From Terfezia claveryi (lineage: Eukaryota > Ascomycota > Pezizomycetes > Pezizales > Pezizaceae): a stretch of DNA of 64,000 bases. The stretch is from positions 310,001 to 374,000 of the forward strand of contig WHUX01000001.1 in NCBI GenBank assembly GCA_015179025.1, in the 5' to 3' direction. The notes beneath the pieces are model-generated. The model did not search any database and was not told the DNA's origin. It saw only the letters and a program-made list of their open reading frames with translations. The translations under genes and the position numbers were made by a program. Positions 35,918 through 46,893 of this stretch are shown piece after piece. The first letter of the stretch is position 1; each line of letters starts with the position of its first letter.

Positions 35918-37886
35918 ATGTCCCCAGACTCGTCCCACTCTTCTGCTACACTTACCAATGGAGTATCAACTTCCACATCACTCACACTCCCAAACACATC
36001 TTCATCATCCACATCCGTCAACAGCAGCAATAATGCATCCAACAAAAAACCTCCCGACGCCAGTGGCGGAGGAGGGGGGGTTGGAACAGCACCCCCGCGG
36101 GTAGATTTAGAACCTATATATGAAGGCCTCCGCGCCGGGCTTACCCTCGAGCAATGGCTTCGGTACAAGGAAGCTCTCTCCTCATACGTCTTAGGTGAGT
36201 ACTACACTTGTATATACGCACATATATATACCTCTTTCAATTGAGACATACCCCCGCCTCGCCGTAACGCAAAAATCTGACCACAAAACAATCATACCCA
36301 AATCATTAGGCAGAATAAACCGACAAGAACTCTCCACCGCCATCGATCCCATCATCACCGGCCCCAAACAACGTCAGCACAACCAACTCCTCATGGGCAT
36401 CCTCACAAACGCCACCTCTCGGGACGCCCCCCCTCACGAAATCGCGCCGTACGTTCTCGCCACCAACCGCGCCTCAACCACCCTCTCCCGCGGCCTCCGG
36501 GGCGGACTCTCCAATCCCACCGACTCTGGCGACTCCCGTGTCGAAGCAAGACTCAAAACCGAAGTCATGTCCCTCGCGAGAAGAGACCGCCGAAGGATAA
36601 AAGAAGTCCCTGAGTCCCTCAACCCCGAAGACATCCTCCCGTCCCTTCTCCTATCCTACCACCAAGCTAAGCAGATTAAAATCCCGGACCCCGAGATCCC
36701 GCCGCAGAGTGCGACGCCGAATGCACTAAATAATAAGACGAATTGGGAGGCGGAAATTAAGTCCCGCTATTCTATGCCCTTGGCGTGCGAGAGTGGGGAG
36801 TTTCCGGATTTGGATGGCATTAGGATGAGGATGTTGCCGATTTGTTATGAGGAGGGGGTAGTGGGGGGTGTGGGGGAGGCTACGGCGCAGTTTATGAATG
36901 TGGCAGCGGAAGTGTTTGTGAAGGAGGTGCTGAGTAGTGTGATCAGTAGGGTGAGGTGTAATCGCACTACAACCATAAAAACTGATGGATTCAAGAGAAA
37001 GATGGAGAAAATGCTGGAGGAACAAGGGAGTGGGGTATTTGGGTTTGAGTCAGGTATAACGTTGAATCTCAACGGATCCATAAACACCATGAACAACCCA
37101 AACAACACCTCTCCATCCCGGAAAAGAAAACGACAAAAACTCGCCAACGGAAGACCTAACCACCGCCCCAACCAGCCCCATAATTTTCCCCCACCGGAGT
37201 TAGCAGGTGAACGAAAGGTCCTCTGCATGAACGACCTTCGCCTATCGTTCACCCTAGGTGATAGCTTCCTCAGCCAGCTCCCCCTCAGCCTCAACCGCAT
37301 CATGGCTGGCGGATGGGAGCGCCCAGAGGATTACTACGTCGCCGCTGAATTTGGTGGCATGCCGCCTCCCGCACTACCCCGCGATCGGGGCCGAAACCAG
37401 CCGAATTTTGCAAAGCGCAAATCTACCGCCCAGGAGAAACATGCCAGCATGCTTGATGCATTTGCTGCGGGGGTGGAGCAGAGGCCTCCGCCGTCTCCAG
37501 TATTGGGTAATGCACAGATTGTAAGCCAGCCAGTACAGCAGGAGGCGCAGCACGCGGGGGAGGAGGGGTTCCTGTGGAATGATGGGTTTGAACCGTGGGG
37601 GCCAGATGCAGGGGGGTGGGTAGTGGGAGGGAGATTGGGTGCGCCAGGGCAGCTGCCTGTGGGCCCAGATGTGGATATTAATGAGATTATTAATGGGTGG
37701 GAGTTTTATCCACCCCATCCGCAGGCGGGTGGGATGGGTATTGGAGTGGGTATGGGGGTGGGGAGGGGTATGGGGATGGGGATGGGAATGGGGATGGGAG
37801 TGGGAATGGAGTGGGCGGGAGCGGGGGCTGACGAGAGGAGGGAGTTGAGGGGGCTGTTGGATGACTGTTTGGCTGTGGGTATGTAG
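35918..37886 (+). CDS. HFI1: SAGA complex subunit Hfi1/Ada1
   Basis: Structural subunit of the SAGA histone acetyltransferase co-activator, needed for complex integrity. Exons 35918-36194 and 36310-37886 (1854 nt, 617 aa). The N-terminus is a Ser/Thr/Asn-rich leader; the SAGA-Tad1 region starts near residue 65 with RVDLEPIYEGLRAGLTLEQW and LRYKEALSSYVLGRINRQEL, then ELSTAIDPII, HNQLLMGILTN and EARLKTEVMSLARRDRRRIK. The histone-fold-like part is around ICYEEGVVGGVGEATAQFMN. A downstream conserved block is LCMNDLRLSFTLGDSFLSQL. The C-terminus is a Gly/Met repeat (about residues 585-605) encoded by G-rich DNA. The single intron lies in the conserved region, as expected for the family. The ATG has a good context (GCAGCC-ATG-TC). 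Confidence 0.9.
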
Positions 37887-38805
37887 TAAGTTGGGGAGTT
37901 AGGGAAGGGTTTTTTTTTAAGGGGGAGGTTGTATAGTTAATATTTTTCTTTTTCTACTTCCTTTTTTCTTGGCTGGCTTGTTTATTCATTTGTTTGCTAG
38001 CTTATCGTCGATGTGCGGGCGTGGTGGTGTTGCTTTTTGAGGGTTTTCTCTCTGCCTCCTTTTTTTTTGATACTCGTTTATTGGCCCCCTCTTCTCCCCA
38101 TTCCTTCATCCCCATTCCTTCATTCCCTCATCCCCATTCCTTCATTCCCATCCTCTTGCTCCTTTGCTCCTTATTCTTATGATTTTAGGCTTCTCACCCT
38201 TTTTTTTTTTAATTCTATGGCTTGGTTAGGACCGGCAGCGAGGGACGTGGAGTTGGTAAGGATTAATTTCTTTCCTTTTCTCTCCTGTGATAGGTCAGGA
38301 TCTTGTGTATAAGATAGTGTGAAATAGGTTGGATTGAGAAGAGTGGTACAGTATGTAGAGTATGTAGAGTACAAAGGTAAAAAAAATTAAAAATAAATTA
38401 AAATAAAATAAAAAAATTACAGAGGAGAATCTGTGCTTTCCTCATGTATGTAGTTAGTGTATGTATATATTTCAAAAAGTAAATTAAAATGGATTTGGGA
38501 TTGGAATCGCCCAAGCGTAGTCTCGTGCCCAGACCCGGTGGTTTAATTATTGTCTCTCTTTTTTTGCGACTAGACAGACATATGACATGAACATGATAGT
38601 ACGAGCTTACCCTGAACAAATTACAGTCCCTCGCCTCCCAAAAAAAAATTTAGAAAAAATTGATGCTAGACAAAAATTAAACCCACAAAGCGGGTCGGCC
38701 AACCAAACCCAGGAACCCAGGAAAAGAGAAGAAAAGAAATTACAACCCAATTTCATCTAATCCAATCCCCACCCCCAACCCTCCTACTGCTAACCCCCGC
38801 ACCCT
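37887..38805. other. Intergenic between convergent HFI1 and coiled-coil gene
   Basis: 919 bp. Contains a pyrimidine-rich minisatellite of CCCCATTCCTTCATT-like units at about 38096-38152, a (GTATGTAGA)-like short repeat near 38348-38368 and an A/T-rich stretch 38375-38420. No gene. Confidence 0.5.
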
Positions 38806-41223
38806 TCACAACTTCACAGCTCTTTTCCCCACTCCAACCCTAACACCCACGCCCTTCGGCCTCTTCTTCTTCGGACTAATCTCCCTCCTCAACATCTCCC
38901 CCGCCGCGCCGGCCCTCCCAACACCCAACACCGGCACCCTCTCCAAATCAAAGTCCAAGCTCCCAGTTCCATCCGCATCTTCAAAAAGGCTTCTTGCTAA
39001 CTTCAACGTTCCCTGTTTCTTTCCCTTTTTCCCCGCATTCACCGGAGGATTAGGTGGAGGTGGCGATGCCGGTTGAGGTGGGGGTGGGAGTGGGGGGGGG
39101 GGGATAAGGGAGGTGGGAGAGCAGAAGTCAATGGGACGGATTTAACCCCACCGATGACGTCCTCGAGATGCTCCTCAAATGCTTCATCAAGGATGGTGGA
39201 GGAGTTTGCTGTTGTGGTTGCGGGGCCGTTGGTGGTGGGATGTGCGGAGACGGAGGTGGTGCGGGATGTCGATGGGACTCTATCCTTCTTGAACTCGCCT
39301 GCGGAGGAGGAGGAGGGTGGGGGTGGTTGTTTCTTGTTGTTTGCGCTGGCGAGCAGGAGTTTTGTTGGTTGGGAGGTGGGGATCGCAACGGGCATGAGTC
39401 TCGCTGCTGCTGCTGCTGTTTCGGCAGCGGCGGCGGACTTCTTTTCTTTGGCCGTTAGGCGTTTCTTCTTCTTAGGGGCGGCAGCGGGGTCAGGGGCAGA
39501 TGTTGGTGTATTGTGTGTATCGTTATTGAGGATGTCGGTGGTAGTGCCGGAAGCTTTCTTCCTCCGTGTCTGTTTCGTTTTTGGTTGCGATTTCACCTTC
39601 TCTGCTTCCTCCACAATCTCCGGCATTGCATCCTCTACATGACCCTCACCCTTCTGTGGGGCCTCTACCTCTTCCGCTATCTCAACGTCATTCTCCACCT
39701 CCTCAATCTCATCCTCTACCTCCCCGCTGCTGTCGCCCTCCCCCACCGTCTCATTCCCCGGCGCCTTCTTCCCCTTCATAAACGCAGGGGCCTGCCCCGC
39801 CTTCTTAAAAAAGGGCGTCATTGAAAACTCGCTCACACTCGGCTTGGGCCCCTTTGTCCTGGGCTTCTTTACGGTCGCCTCCAAATCCTCCATCGTGAGC
39901 TGTGCTGCCCCGGCCTTCCGCTTCCCACCTCCCTTCTGCTCCCCTGCTTCCTTCAACTCCCTAATGGCCTTCCTTCCATTCTCCACTTTCGCTTTGAAAG
40001 ACTTCTCCCTCGCCTCCCACTCCTCCCTAGCCTTCGCCCCCTCCTGCTCAACCTTCTCCCGCGCCTTGATCTCGTTCCCAATGGTTGTCTTTGCTTCAGC
40101 GAGCTCCTTCCGTAACCGAGATTCCGTAGTGGAGAGGATAGAGATATTTTCTTTAAGGCGATTAATGATATTCTTACAATTCGCAAGCTCGAATTCCATC
40201 GTAGTGAGCCGCTGCTTGAGGTCGAGTTTCTCCGCTAAATGGGTTTTTGACGTCTCCGAGATGCTCCGAAGCGAGTCGAGCTCAGTATTCAAGTGACTTA
40301 CTTGGTGAGAGAGGGCAATCTTGTCGGCGAGGAGGTTATTCGCTTTTGTTGATACGTCGCAGAGTGATGTATTCTCGCTCTGCCCAAAATTAAAACAAAT
40401 CAGCCTCTCCTCCCCCCCCAAAAAAAAACACTACCACTACCACTACCACGGCATCCTGGGGGAATATATATAGTAATCGTACCTGCAACATTTGCTTCTC
40501 ACGCTTCAATTTCCCAAGTTCACTCTTCAACGATCCATTCTCCTCTCGAAGCTCTACTAGCTCTTTCCCTTCTTTCCCGCCTACATATTTTACCTTCCCG
40601 AGCTCCGCCTCTTGCTCCTTCACCTGCTCGTTCGCACCCCTTAATTTCCCGTTGACTTCTCCTAGCTGCTCCTGTGCATCCTTTAAACGCTGCTGCTCCT
40701 CCCGCAGGTCCTCCTTCAACTTCCCGCCCTTCTCCGCCTGGCACTTGACCTTCTCCCGCTCCCCTTTCAACGCACGCTCACTATCTTGGAGCTCCTTCTC
40801 CAGCTCTTTAAGCTTCCCCTCAAGCTTCTTAACTAGCTCATTCGCAGTCCCCAGCTCGGTCGAGAGCCGCTGAGAGTCTGTGCTTCCTTGATCCGATGTA
40901 CTCTCGAGAAACGCGATTCGGTCAAGTGCGTCGCGAAGAAGCTCGGCAGTCTGTGTGGACTGGGTGAGCTGCGTGGTGAGGAGCGTGTCTTGGTGCACGA
41001 CGTGCTTGATGTGCAGCTGCCGGATGGTGTCGGTGCTGTCGAGGTCGGTGCACTGCGCTACGAGAGCGGCGTACTGCAGGCGGAGGTTTGCGAGGGTGAG
41101 TTTCCGGCTGAGCTGTGGCGGGGATGGGGAAGTGTTAGTCTCTGGCGGGAGAAAGGGGTCGTGGAGGAGGTGGGGGGGAGGTACGGCATCGAGATCATGG
41201 TCGGACTCGGGGTCAGGGTCCAT
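38806..41223 (-). CDS. Unrecognised coiled-coil protein with basic C-terminus; frame broken at a G12 run
   Basis: I do not recognise the family. Exon 1 41223-40483 (247 codons), intron 40380-40482, exon 2 from 40379. After a short acidic/Pro N-terminus (MDPDPESDHDLDAVPPP), residues about 40-420 are a long heptad-rich coiled coil (RDALDRIAFLEST, ELVKKLEGKLKELEKELQDS, and LAEKLDLKQRLTTMEFELAN after the intron). The middle has the motif VSEFSMTPFFKKAGQAP, then acidic and Lys/Ala-rich disordered segments. The frame closes at about 39039, but the next frame continues with PPPPNPPVNAGKKGKKQGTL, ARSLFEDADGTGSLDFDLER and a basic tail to 38806. The break falls in a poly-C (plus-strand G12, 39092-39103) run; one more base gives exactly 771 aa. 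No AG acceptor lies in the gap, so an intron does not explain it. A spindle or chromatin structural role is only a guess. Confidence 0.75.
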
Positions 41224-41513
41224 GATGGGATGGGGATGGGAGGGCTGGGGGGAGACCCAAGACTGGCTGTCTGTGTTTGGTGTGGGGGGTCTGGAGGGGA
41301 TGCGATTGCGAGGGCAGCACAGCTCCGCCTCACCAGCGACGAAAACAAACAAAGCCGCGAACTCTTGGCCGCTTACTCATCGTTGCGACCAGTTGGCCTC
41401 AACTCCAGCTCGCCGCGTCGTAAAGCCGAGATGCTGACGGAGATGCTCAACGTCTCCATTCCAAAACAGCTTCACCCGCAGAAACAAAACAACCGCCCCC
41501 CCCAACAGGCACA

Positions 41514-42601
41514 ATGCGGCTCCTCGCCCCTCTCCTCGCCCTCCTCGCCATTATCCCCTTCGCCCACGCCGCGGCAGCCAGCAGCACCCCCCAGAAGGAA
41601 ACAAAACTCCAGCGCCTGACAAGCCTTGCGACCAGCTCCGCCAGGTCCGGCCCCGGCCCCATCTCCCTCACCGACAAGTCCTTCGGGGACCTGACCTCCG
41701 CCCCGCGAAACTACACCGCCCTGGTCCTCCTCACGGCCCTCGACTCGCGCTTCGGCTGCCACTTGTGCAAGGAATTCCAGCCCGAGTTCGAGCTGCTGGC
41801 AACCAGCTGGCTGAAGAAACACAAAGACTCGAATGGCTTCTTTTTTGCCAATCTGGATTTTAGCAACGGGAGGCAGACTTTCCAGAAGGTTACTTACCCT
41901 CATGCCCAGTTAATATACACTCTTACTAACCACGCCCACGCATACAGCTCGGCCTAACCTCCGCCCCCGTCCTCTACCTCTTCCCCGCGACCTACGGCCC
42001 CACATCCAAACCCAACACCTCCCCCGAGCCCCTGCGCTACGAATTCCTCCCCGTGCAACGCCAAGCCGACTCCGTCTCGCACTTCGTCAGCCAGAACGCC
42101 CCCTTCACCCTCCCTGTCCACCGTCCCGTCGACTACACCAAGCCCCTCCTCTTCATCTCCACCCTCGCCTTCCTCGCCATCTTTCTCACCCTCGCACTTC
42201 CCCACCTTCTTCCCCTCCTCACGCACCCCACGCTCTGGGCCGCCGTCTCCCTGATCAGCATCCTAGTCTTCATCTCAGGCCACATGTTCAACCACATCCG
42301 ACATACACCCTACGTGGGGCACAACCCAAAGACGGGCGCGGCGATTTATATCGCCGGGGGCTTTAGCACGCAATTCGCAGCGGAAAGCCAGATCATCGGA
42401 TTGGTGTATGCGTTTTTGAGTTTTGGCACAATTGCGCTGGGCATGAAGATCCCCAGGACGAGAGAACCAAAGAGGCAGGGCGTCGCGGTCGCAGTGTGGA
42501 GTGCGGTGCTCTTGATGCTGTTTAGCTTTTTGATGGCAGTGTTCAAGGTCAAGAATGGGGGTTATCCGTTTTGGCTGCCACCGTTGATGGGGAGGTTGTA
42601 G
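41514..42601 (+). CDS. OST3: Oligosaccharyltransferase subunit Ost3/Ost6
   Basis: Subunit of the ER oligosaccharyltransferase that N-glycosylates proteins; its lumenal thioredoxin-like domain holds substrates through a redox CxxC. Exons 41514-41888 and 41948-42601 (1029 nt, 342 aa). A signal peptide is visible (MRLLAPLLALLAIIPFAHA). The lumenal domain has Cys82 and Cys85 in RFGCHLCKEFQPEFELLATSW. Four membrane spans follow (LLFISTLAFLAIFLTLALPH, LWAAVSLISILVFISGHMFN, QIIGLVYAFLSFGTIALGM, VAVWSAVLLMLFSFLMAVFK), with the conserved loop IRHTPYV and AAIYIAGGFSTQFAAE between them and YPFWLPPLM at the end. The intron is phase 0. It is divergent from the coiled-coil gene; only 290 bp separate the two ATGs. 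Confidence 0.95.
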
Positions 42602-44076
42602 AGGTGGGGGCGTGTGGAGCAGAGAGATGAATGAAAGCCGGAGAAAAGAGGTAGTGGGCGAAAATGTTAGTAGTAGGGGAAGGGGGTGGGTGGTGGGTAG
42701 TTGAGTGTGTTTATGCGTGCTGTGCAGCATATTCTTTTAAGCTCTGTTACAATTATTTGCATTCCAAGAAGGAAAAACACATAATTCACCTATAGCGGAA
42801 AAAAAGGGGAAAAAAATAATGATATTCTATTACACCCACCAGCCAATCACGTTGTCATTAGTCCTTGCGCCGAAGCCCAGTTCAAGTTGAGGGTAATCCA
42901 AAGTAGCCAGCCGGTAACGTGTGGCCCGACAACCTTTTGCCCTACAATTACCTACTCTTACTAACCATCTATCACCCCAACACCGAGCACAACCTAGTTC
43001 ACAGCCCAGTGAAAATGTGAACCTGTGAGATATCAGAATAACTCCCCCCACCCCAAGTAAACACCCACACACCCTCACGCCCATCTCTCCCGGGGATCAT
43101 AAATATATATTTCTCAGTTTCATCTTATATGATTTTGGGGGGTTGGGGGTATTTTGGGGGTTTTGGAGTTTGGGTTTTTTTTTTTTTTTTTTTTTGGTCC
43201 TCCCTGTCCCTACCCCATCTGCACATGTATGCAAGGGGGGGAGGGAAGGTACTGTTGTCATCTATCACCACCACCTATGTAGCAGTTCAAATCCAATCAA
43301 TCAAAACATCAAGTATACGTAGACCGTCATCAAACCTGTAAGCAAACTAAAAGAAAAAAGAAAGAAAAAAAAAAAGAAACTCCCTCCTCCAAAAAGACAA
43401 ACATCCCTTTACAAGAATAGAAGAAAACATGGAAAATCATCCACCACAAAGATGCAATCACGTAAAACACTAGAAATAAATAAAGTAAAAGAAAAAACTC
43501 CATCACTACCAGCGATCCCAGAACCTTAATAAGTATCCCAATATCAAAAGCCTCATAGTACACCCCAAATTTAAAATCAAGCCATAAAAAACATAAAAAA
43601 ACATGAAAATAAAATAAGAAACTACAAAAACACACATTCCAGTCTAGAAACCAAATCAGCAGTAAAAGGTAGTCAAACAATACTTTGTAGTAGTAGCATC
43701 AGTAGTAGTAGTAATAACAGCAACAACTTGGAAAGTAATCAGATAATGTGTCAGTATCAGCATCTCCCCTCTGCTCCACGTAGCAAGACAAGCAGCAGTT
43801 ATAAAGAATTGTAGCAGCAGCAGGCAAGATACAAGTCCTATCCCCCTTCCCTCCCAACAAGCACGATATGCGGAAGGTAGGTAGGTAAGTTCTTTCAGCA
43901 CCCGCCTAGCTCTGCTCCCATCCCAACCAGCCATCAAACGCCCGCACGAATGAATCATACATTCTCGCACAACGTAACAAAAGACACCCAGTCACCCAGT
44001 CACCATATTACACCACATCACACAGCATCACCACACACGCCACCACTTCCTCCTCTATCTCTGTCACCCCCTTCAC
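42602..44076. other. Intergenic between convergent OST3 and VAC7
   Basis: 1.47 kb with low-complexity DNA: a T run of about 22 bases near 43173-43195, A-rich sequence 43330-43640 and AGT/GTA trinucleotide runs at 43686-43715. The minus-strand open frame 43330-43680 is only the translation of A-rich DNA. No gene seen. Confidence 0.5.
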
Positions 44077-46893
44077 CTACTCATCCACCGGTAGCTCAAT
44101 CGGCACTTCCAAATTATCATCCGCTGGATTCACCTTTACACTTGCCCCAATACTCGCCGTCCTCCACCTCCCACTCAATGGCGTCTGATACCTTAACACA
44201 CCCCTCATAATCAACTCAAACGGATGTGAGACTACCCTCTCCCATCTTTCAATCGCCCCTTTCTCCGTCTTATTCCATGGTTTACCCAACCTCATCGACC
44301 CCTTCGATATAGACGGATAGTGCTGTAACGGACTGGCATCAAAGTTGAGTGCAGAATCAAACGCCATAATCCTACCCAACAACATTGTCTGCTTATCTTC
44401 CTTGTCAGGGACGTGCGGGTCAGGATCAGTCCCCTCATCGACTCCCTTTCTCCCTCCTCCAGGAAACCAGTCTCCAAGCCCTGCCAATGCCGCTCTTTCT
44501 TGAAGATGTTTCGTACTGCCCGATGGCGGGGCGCGGGGTCTCGGTATTTCATTCTCTGTAGAATCCAACAAAGGGAATTGCTCGGTTTGAGCTGGTGTAT
44601 CTGTGGTAGGTTTTTTGGGCTTACCGTCGCCTTCACCCGGGTCTTCATCACTCGGGCTCTTATCTTTATCATCCCTAACCCATGCACTTTTTGCAAACAG
44701 GTTAACGTCCATAGATTGCACTGTCACCGCAATCATATTCGGATTCATTGCTTGCACAACCAAGTCAAGCATGATCTCCTGTTGTGACACAAGAACATCC
44801 GTCATGTTAAGAACCTTGACATCTTCTAAAGGCTTCGATGTTGCAAACATAAACCCAACTGTTCCTGTAATCACCAGGATGATAGTCACCACCGCGATAA
44901 TGCAACCAGCACACCTGCCTATCCAACCTCGACGCCTAAGCTCGTTATGCTCAAGCTGTCGCAAGGAGGCGCTCATCGGTCGCCGATGTCTATTTCGGGT
45001 ATTTCTATCTCTCTCATGCCGTGGCGCTGGATGCAACAAAGGAACTCGCTCATCGTCTCCCTCTTCTGCAGTCCCATAACGCCTATCTCTCTCGAAAGTT
45101 CGACTGTTCCTCTTTGATCCTGCTCCATCCCCATACACCCCCCGCCGTTCATCCCGTTTCGACCACTCCTTATGTGAGTCCTTGTCGACTGTCCAGTAAG
45201 AGATTTGGAGCCAATATGAGACATCCCAGGGTTCCTCAAGGCTTGAGGCGACGTTCTTGGTTCTGCAGCAAAGGGGGAGTCGTCGGGTAATATTGACCGG
45301 TGACCATGATTAGAATTCCTAGAAGTTGTATCATTTCGAGATCCGCCATAGTCGTTCCGCGATGATCCAGCTGGACCTCCAACTGTGCCGTATCCATTTC
45401 CATTGCCATTATTATCATCGCCACCATAAAGACTAGCCGTATCACTCTTTCCACCAAACTTATGCATTTTATTCCTAATCACTGATGGTCCAGGTTGATC
45501 CACTGAGAAATTTCGTACTCGGGGATCTGGTCCTCCATGTATGGTCCCATGTACTGAAGAAGTACTTGGTGTTCGAGAATGAAATTTGGCAGTTGGCCTC
45601 TGATCAGGAGGATTTGATTCATACACAAAAGTTTCATCCGAGTCGGACGAATTTGCCTCATGCACAGCGGCAGCAACCCGGGCTCCAAAGAATTCTGCTT
45701 TCGTCGATGCTGCTTTAACGTGTCAATACATGGCCCAAATGGATATTCAGTTTCGAAAGCTTACGATTTGGATTGGCTATTGTCGTTGGTCTCTTCTTTT
45801 TCTCTTTGCGTGGTGCCCTTATGGTATCTGAGCTCTTTTTCGGCCGAATGCTGGGATTAACACTACCCGGCCCTCCACCGAGCTGTATCATTGAAGTCAC
45901 TGTTTCTGTTTCAACAGTCATGTTCCTTGAAGTGTCAGGATTCATTTGTAAGGTATTCACCAAGGTTGGTCTTCTTGTAAACACCCGTGAAGGCCCCGTC
46001 GAAGAGGCATCCCTTGAAGGGTTATTATACCCAAATCGATCTTCACTTGCAAATCCTGACTCGGATTCAGACTCAGCATTGGATCCGAAGGTGGAGACTC
46101 TGGATCGAGGAACTGTAGGCGTTGTTGACTCTCCACCAGTGGTCTCTCCATCGGTGGCCTCTAGTATCCTGCCTTGGGGATTTTCCTGATTCCTTGTAGC
46201 TTCCACGGCTGCCACCTTTTGTGCGAGAACTCTAGAAGTTCCAATAGCGGGTGTACTTGGTAGGCTACTCTCCACTACGGTCTCCAGGGCTGGACTGCTG
46301 TTAGCTCGTGGGGTCCGCATCCCTGGTGGTGGCAATTCAAGGTCTGTATCGTCACTGTTGATGTTCTTACTAACTGTTTCCACACGAAGCTGGAGTGCGG
46401 ATGCTGCAAGAGTGGGGGGGGCAACTTGCTCAGTTGTCTTGCGAGGAGACAAAGCGGGGGATCGCTGCGAGGTTTTTTGGCCTGCACCAAGGCGTGGAGA
46501 ATTAGGCCACTGGGGAGTGGTAGATGATGGCCGGTTAAACCTGGGAGATAGAAGCCCCTCGGATGCCTGCTGTGACAATGTTGTACTGTTCAGCAACTGC
46601 GATCCCCTTGCTGCAGCTGATAGATTAGGTCGGCTAGGTGAAGATTCCCTCGAGGATATCGTAGACCGCACGGTCTTCCTCCTATGGCTTTGTGTTGTTC
46701 TCTGAGGAGCACTCATGTTATTGGTTATTGGGCTTCCTCCTCTTCTGTTGGGCGACGGTGACTCTTCTCGCGTGTTAAACTTGTAGTTCTTGAACTGAGC
46801 TTGGATCCTTTCAGTCGAAGAGTTGCCTTTGCTCAGATGCCGAAGAGGATCTTCCCCACCAATATCACTACTGTCCACACGAGACGATGGCAT
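44077..46893 (-). CDS. VAC7: Vacuolar segregation protein Vac7; frame broken at a C6 run
   Basis: Vacuole membrane protein that activates the PI3P 5-kinase Fab1 and so controls PI(3,5)P2 and vacuole size. Exon 1 46893-45765, exon 2 from 45712 (or 45709) to 44077. Residues 1-560 are Ser/Pro/Thr-rich and disordered (start MPSSRVDSSDIGGEDPLRHL; exon 2 begins at ASTKAEFFGARVAAAV). Near the middle comes GDDERVPLLHPAPRHER and SASLRQLEHNELRRRGWIGR, then one membrane span (CIIAVVTIILVITGTVGFMFA). The lumenal domain continues with DVKVLNMTDVLVSQQEIMLD and ends LRYQTPLSGRWRTASIGASV, VKVNPADDNLEVPIELPVDE. The frame shifts inside the C6 run 45138-45143; one extra base joins NGMNGG to VYGDGAGSKRNS and gives 921 aa. 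Without it the protein would lose its membrane span. Confidence 0.88.

Noticed and set aside
39073..39642. 189-codon plus-strand frame opposite the coiled-coil gene
   Set aside because: Antisense of a Pro/Thr/Ala-rich low-complexity region; no domain, start context or splice pattern of its own.
43330..43680. Hydrophobic 116-codon minus-strand frame
   Set aside because: Translation of A-rich intergenic DNA; no homology and no splice or start support.
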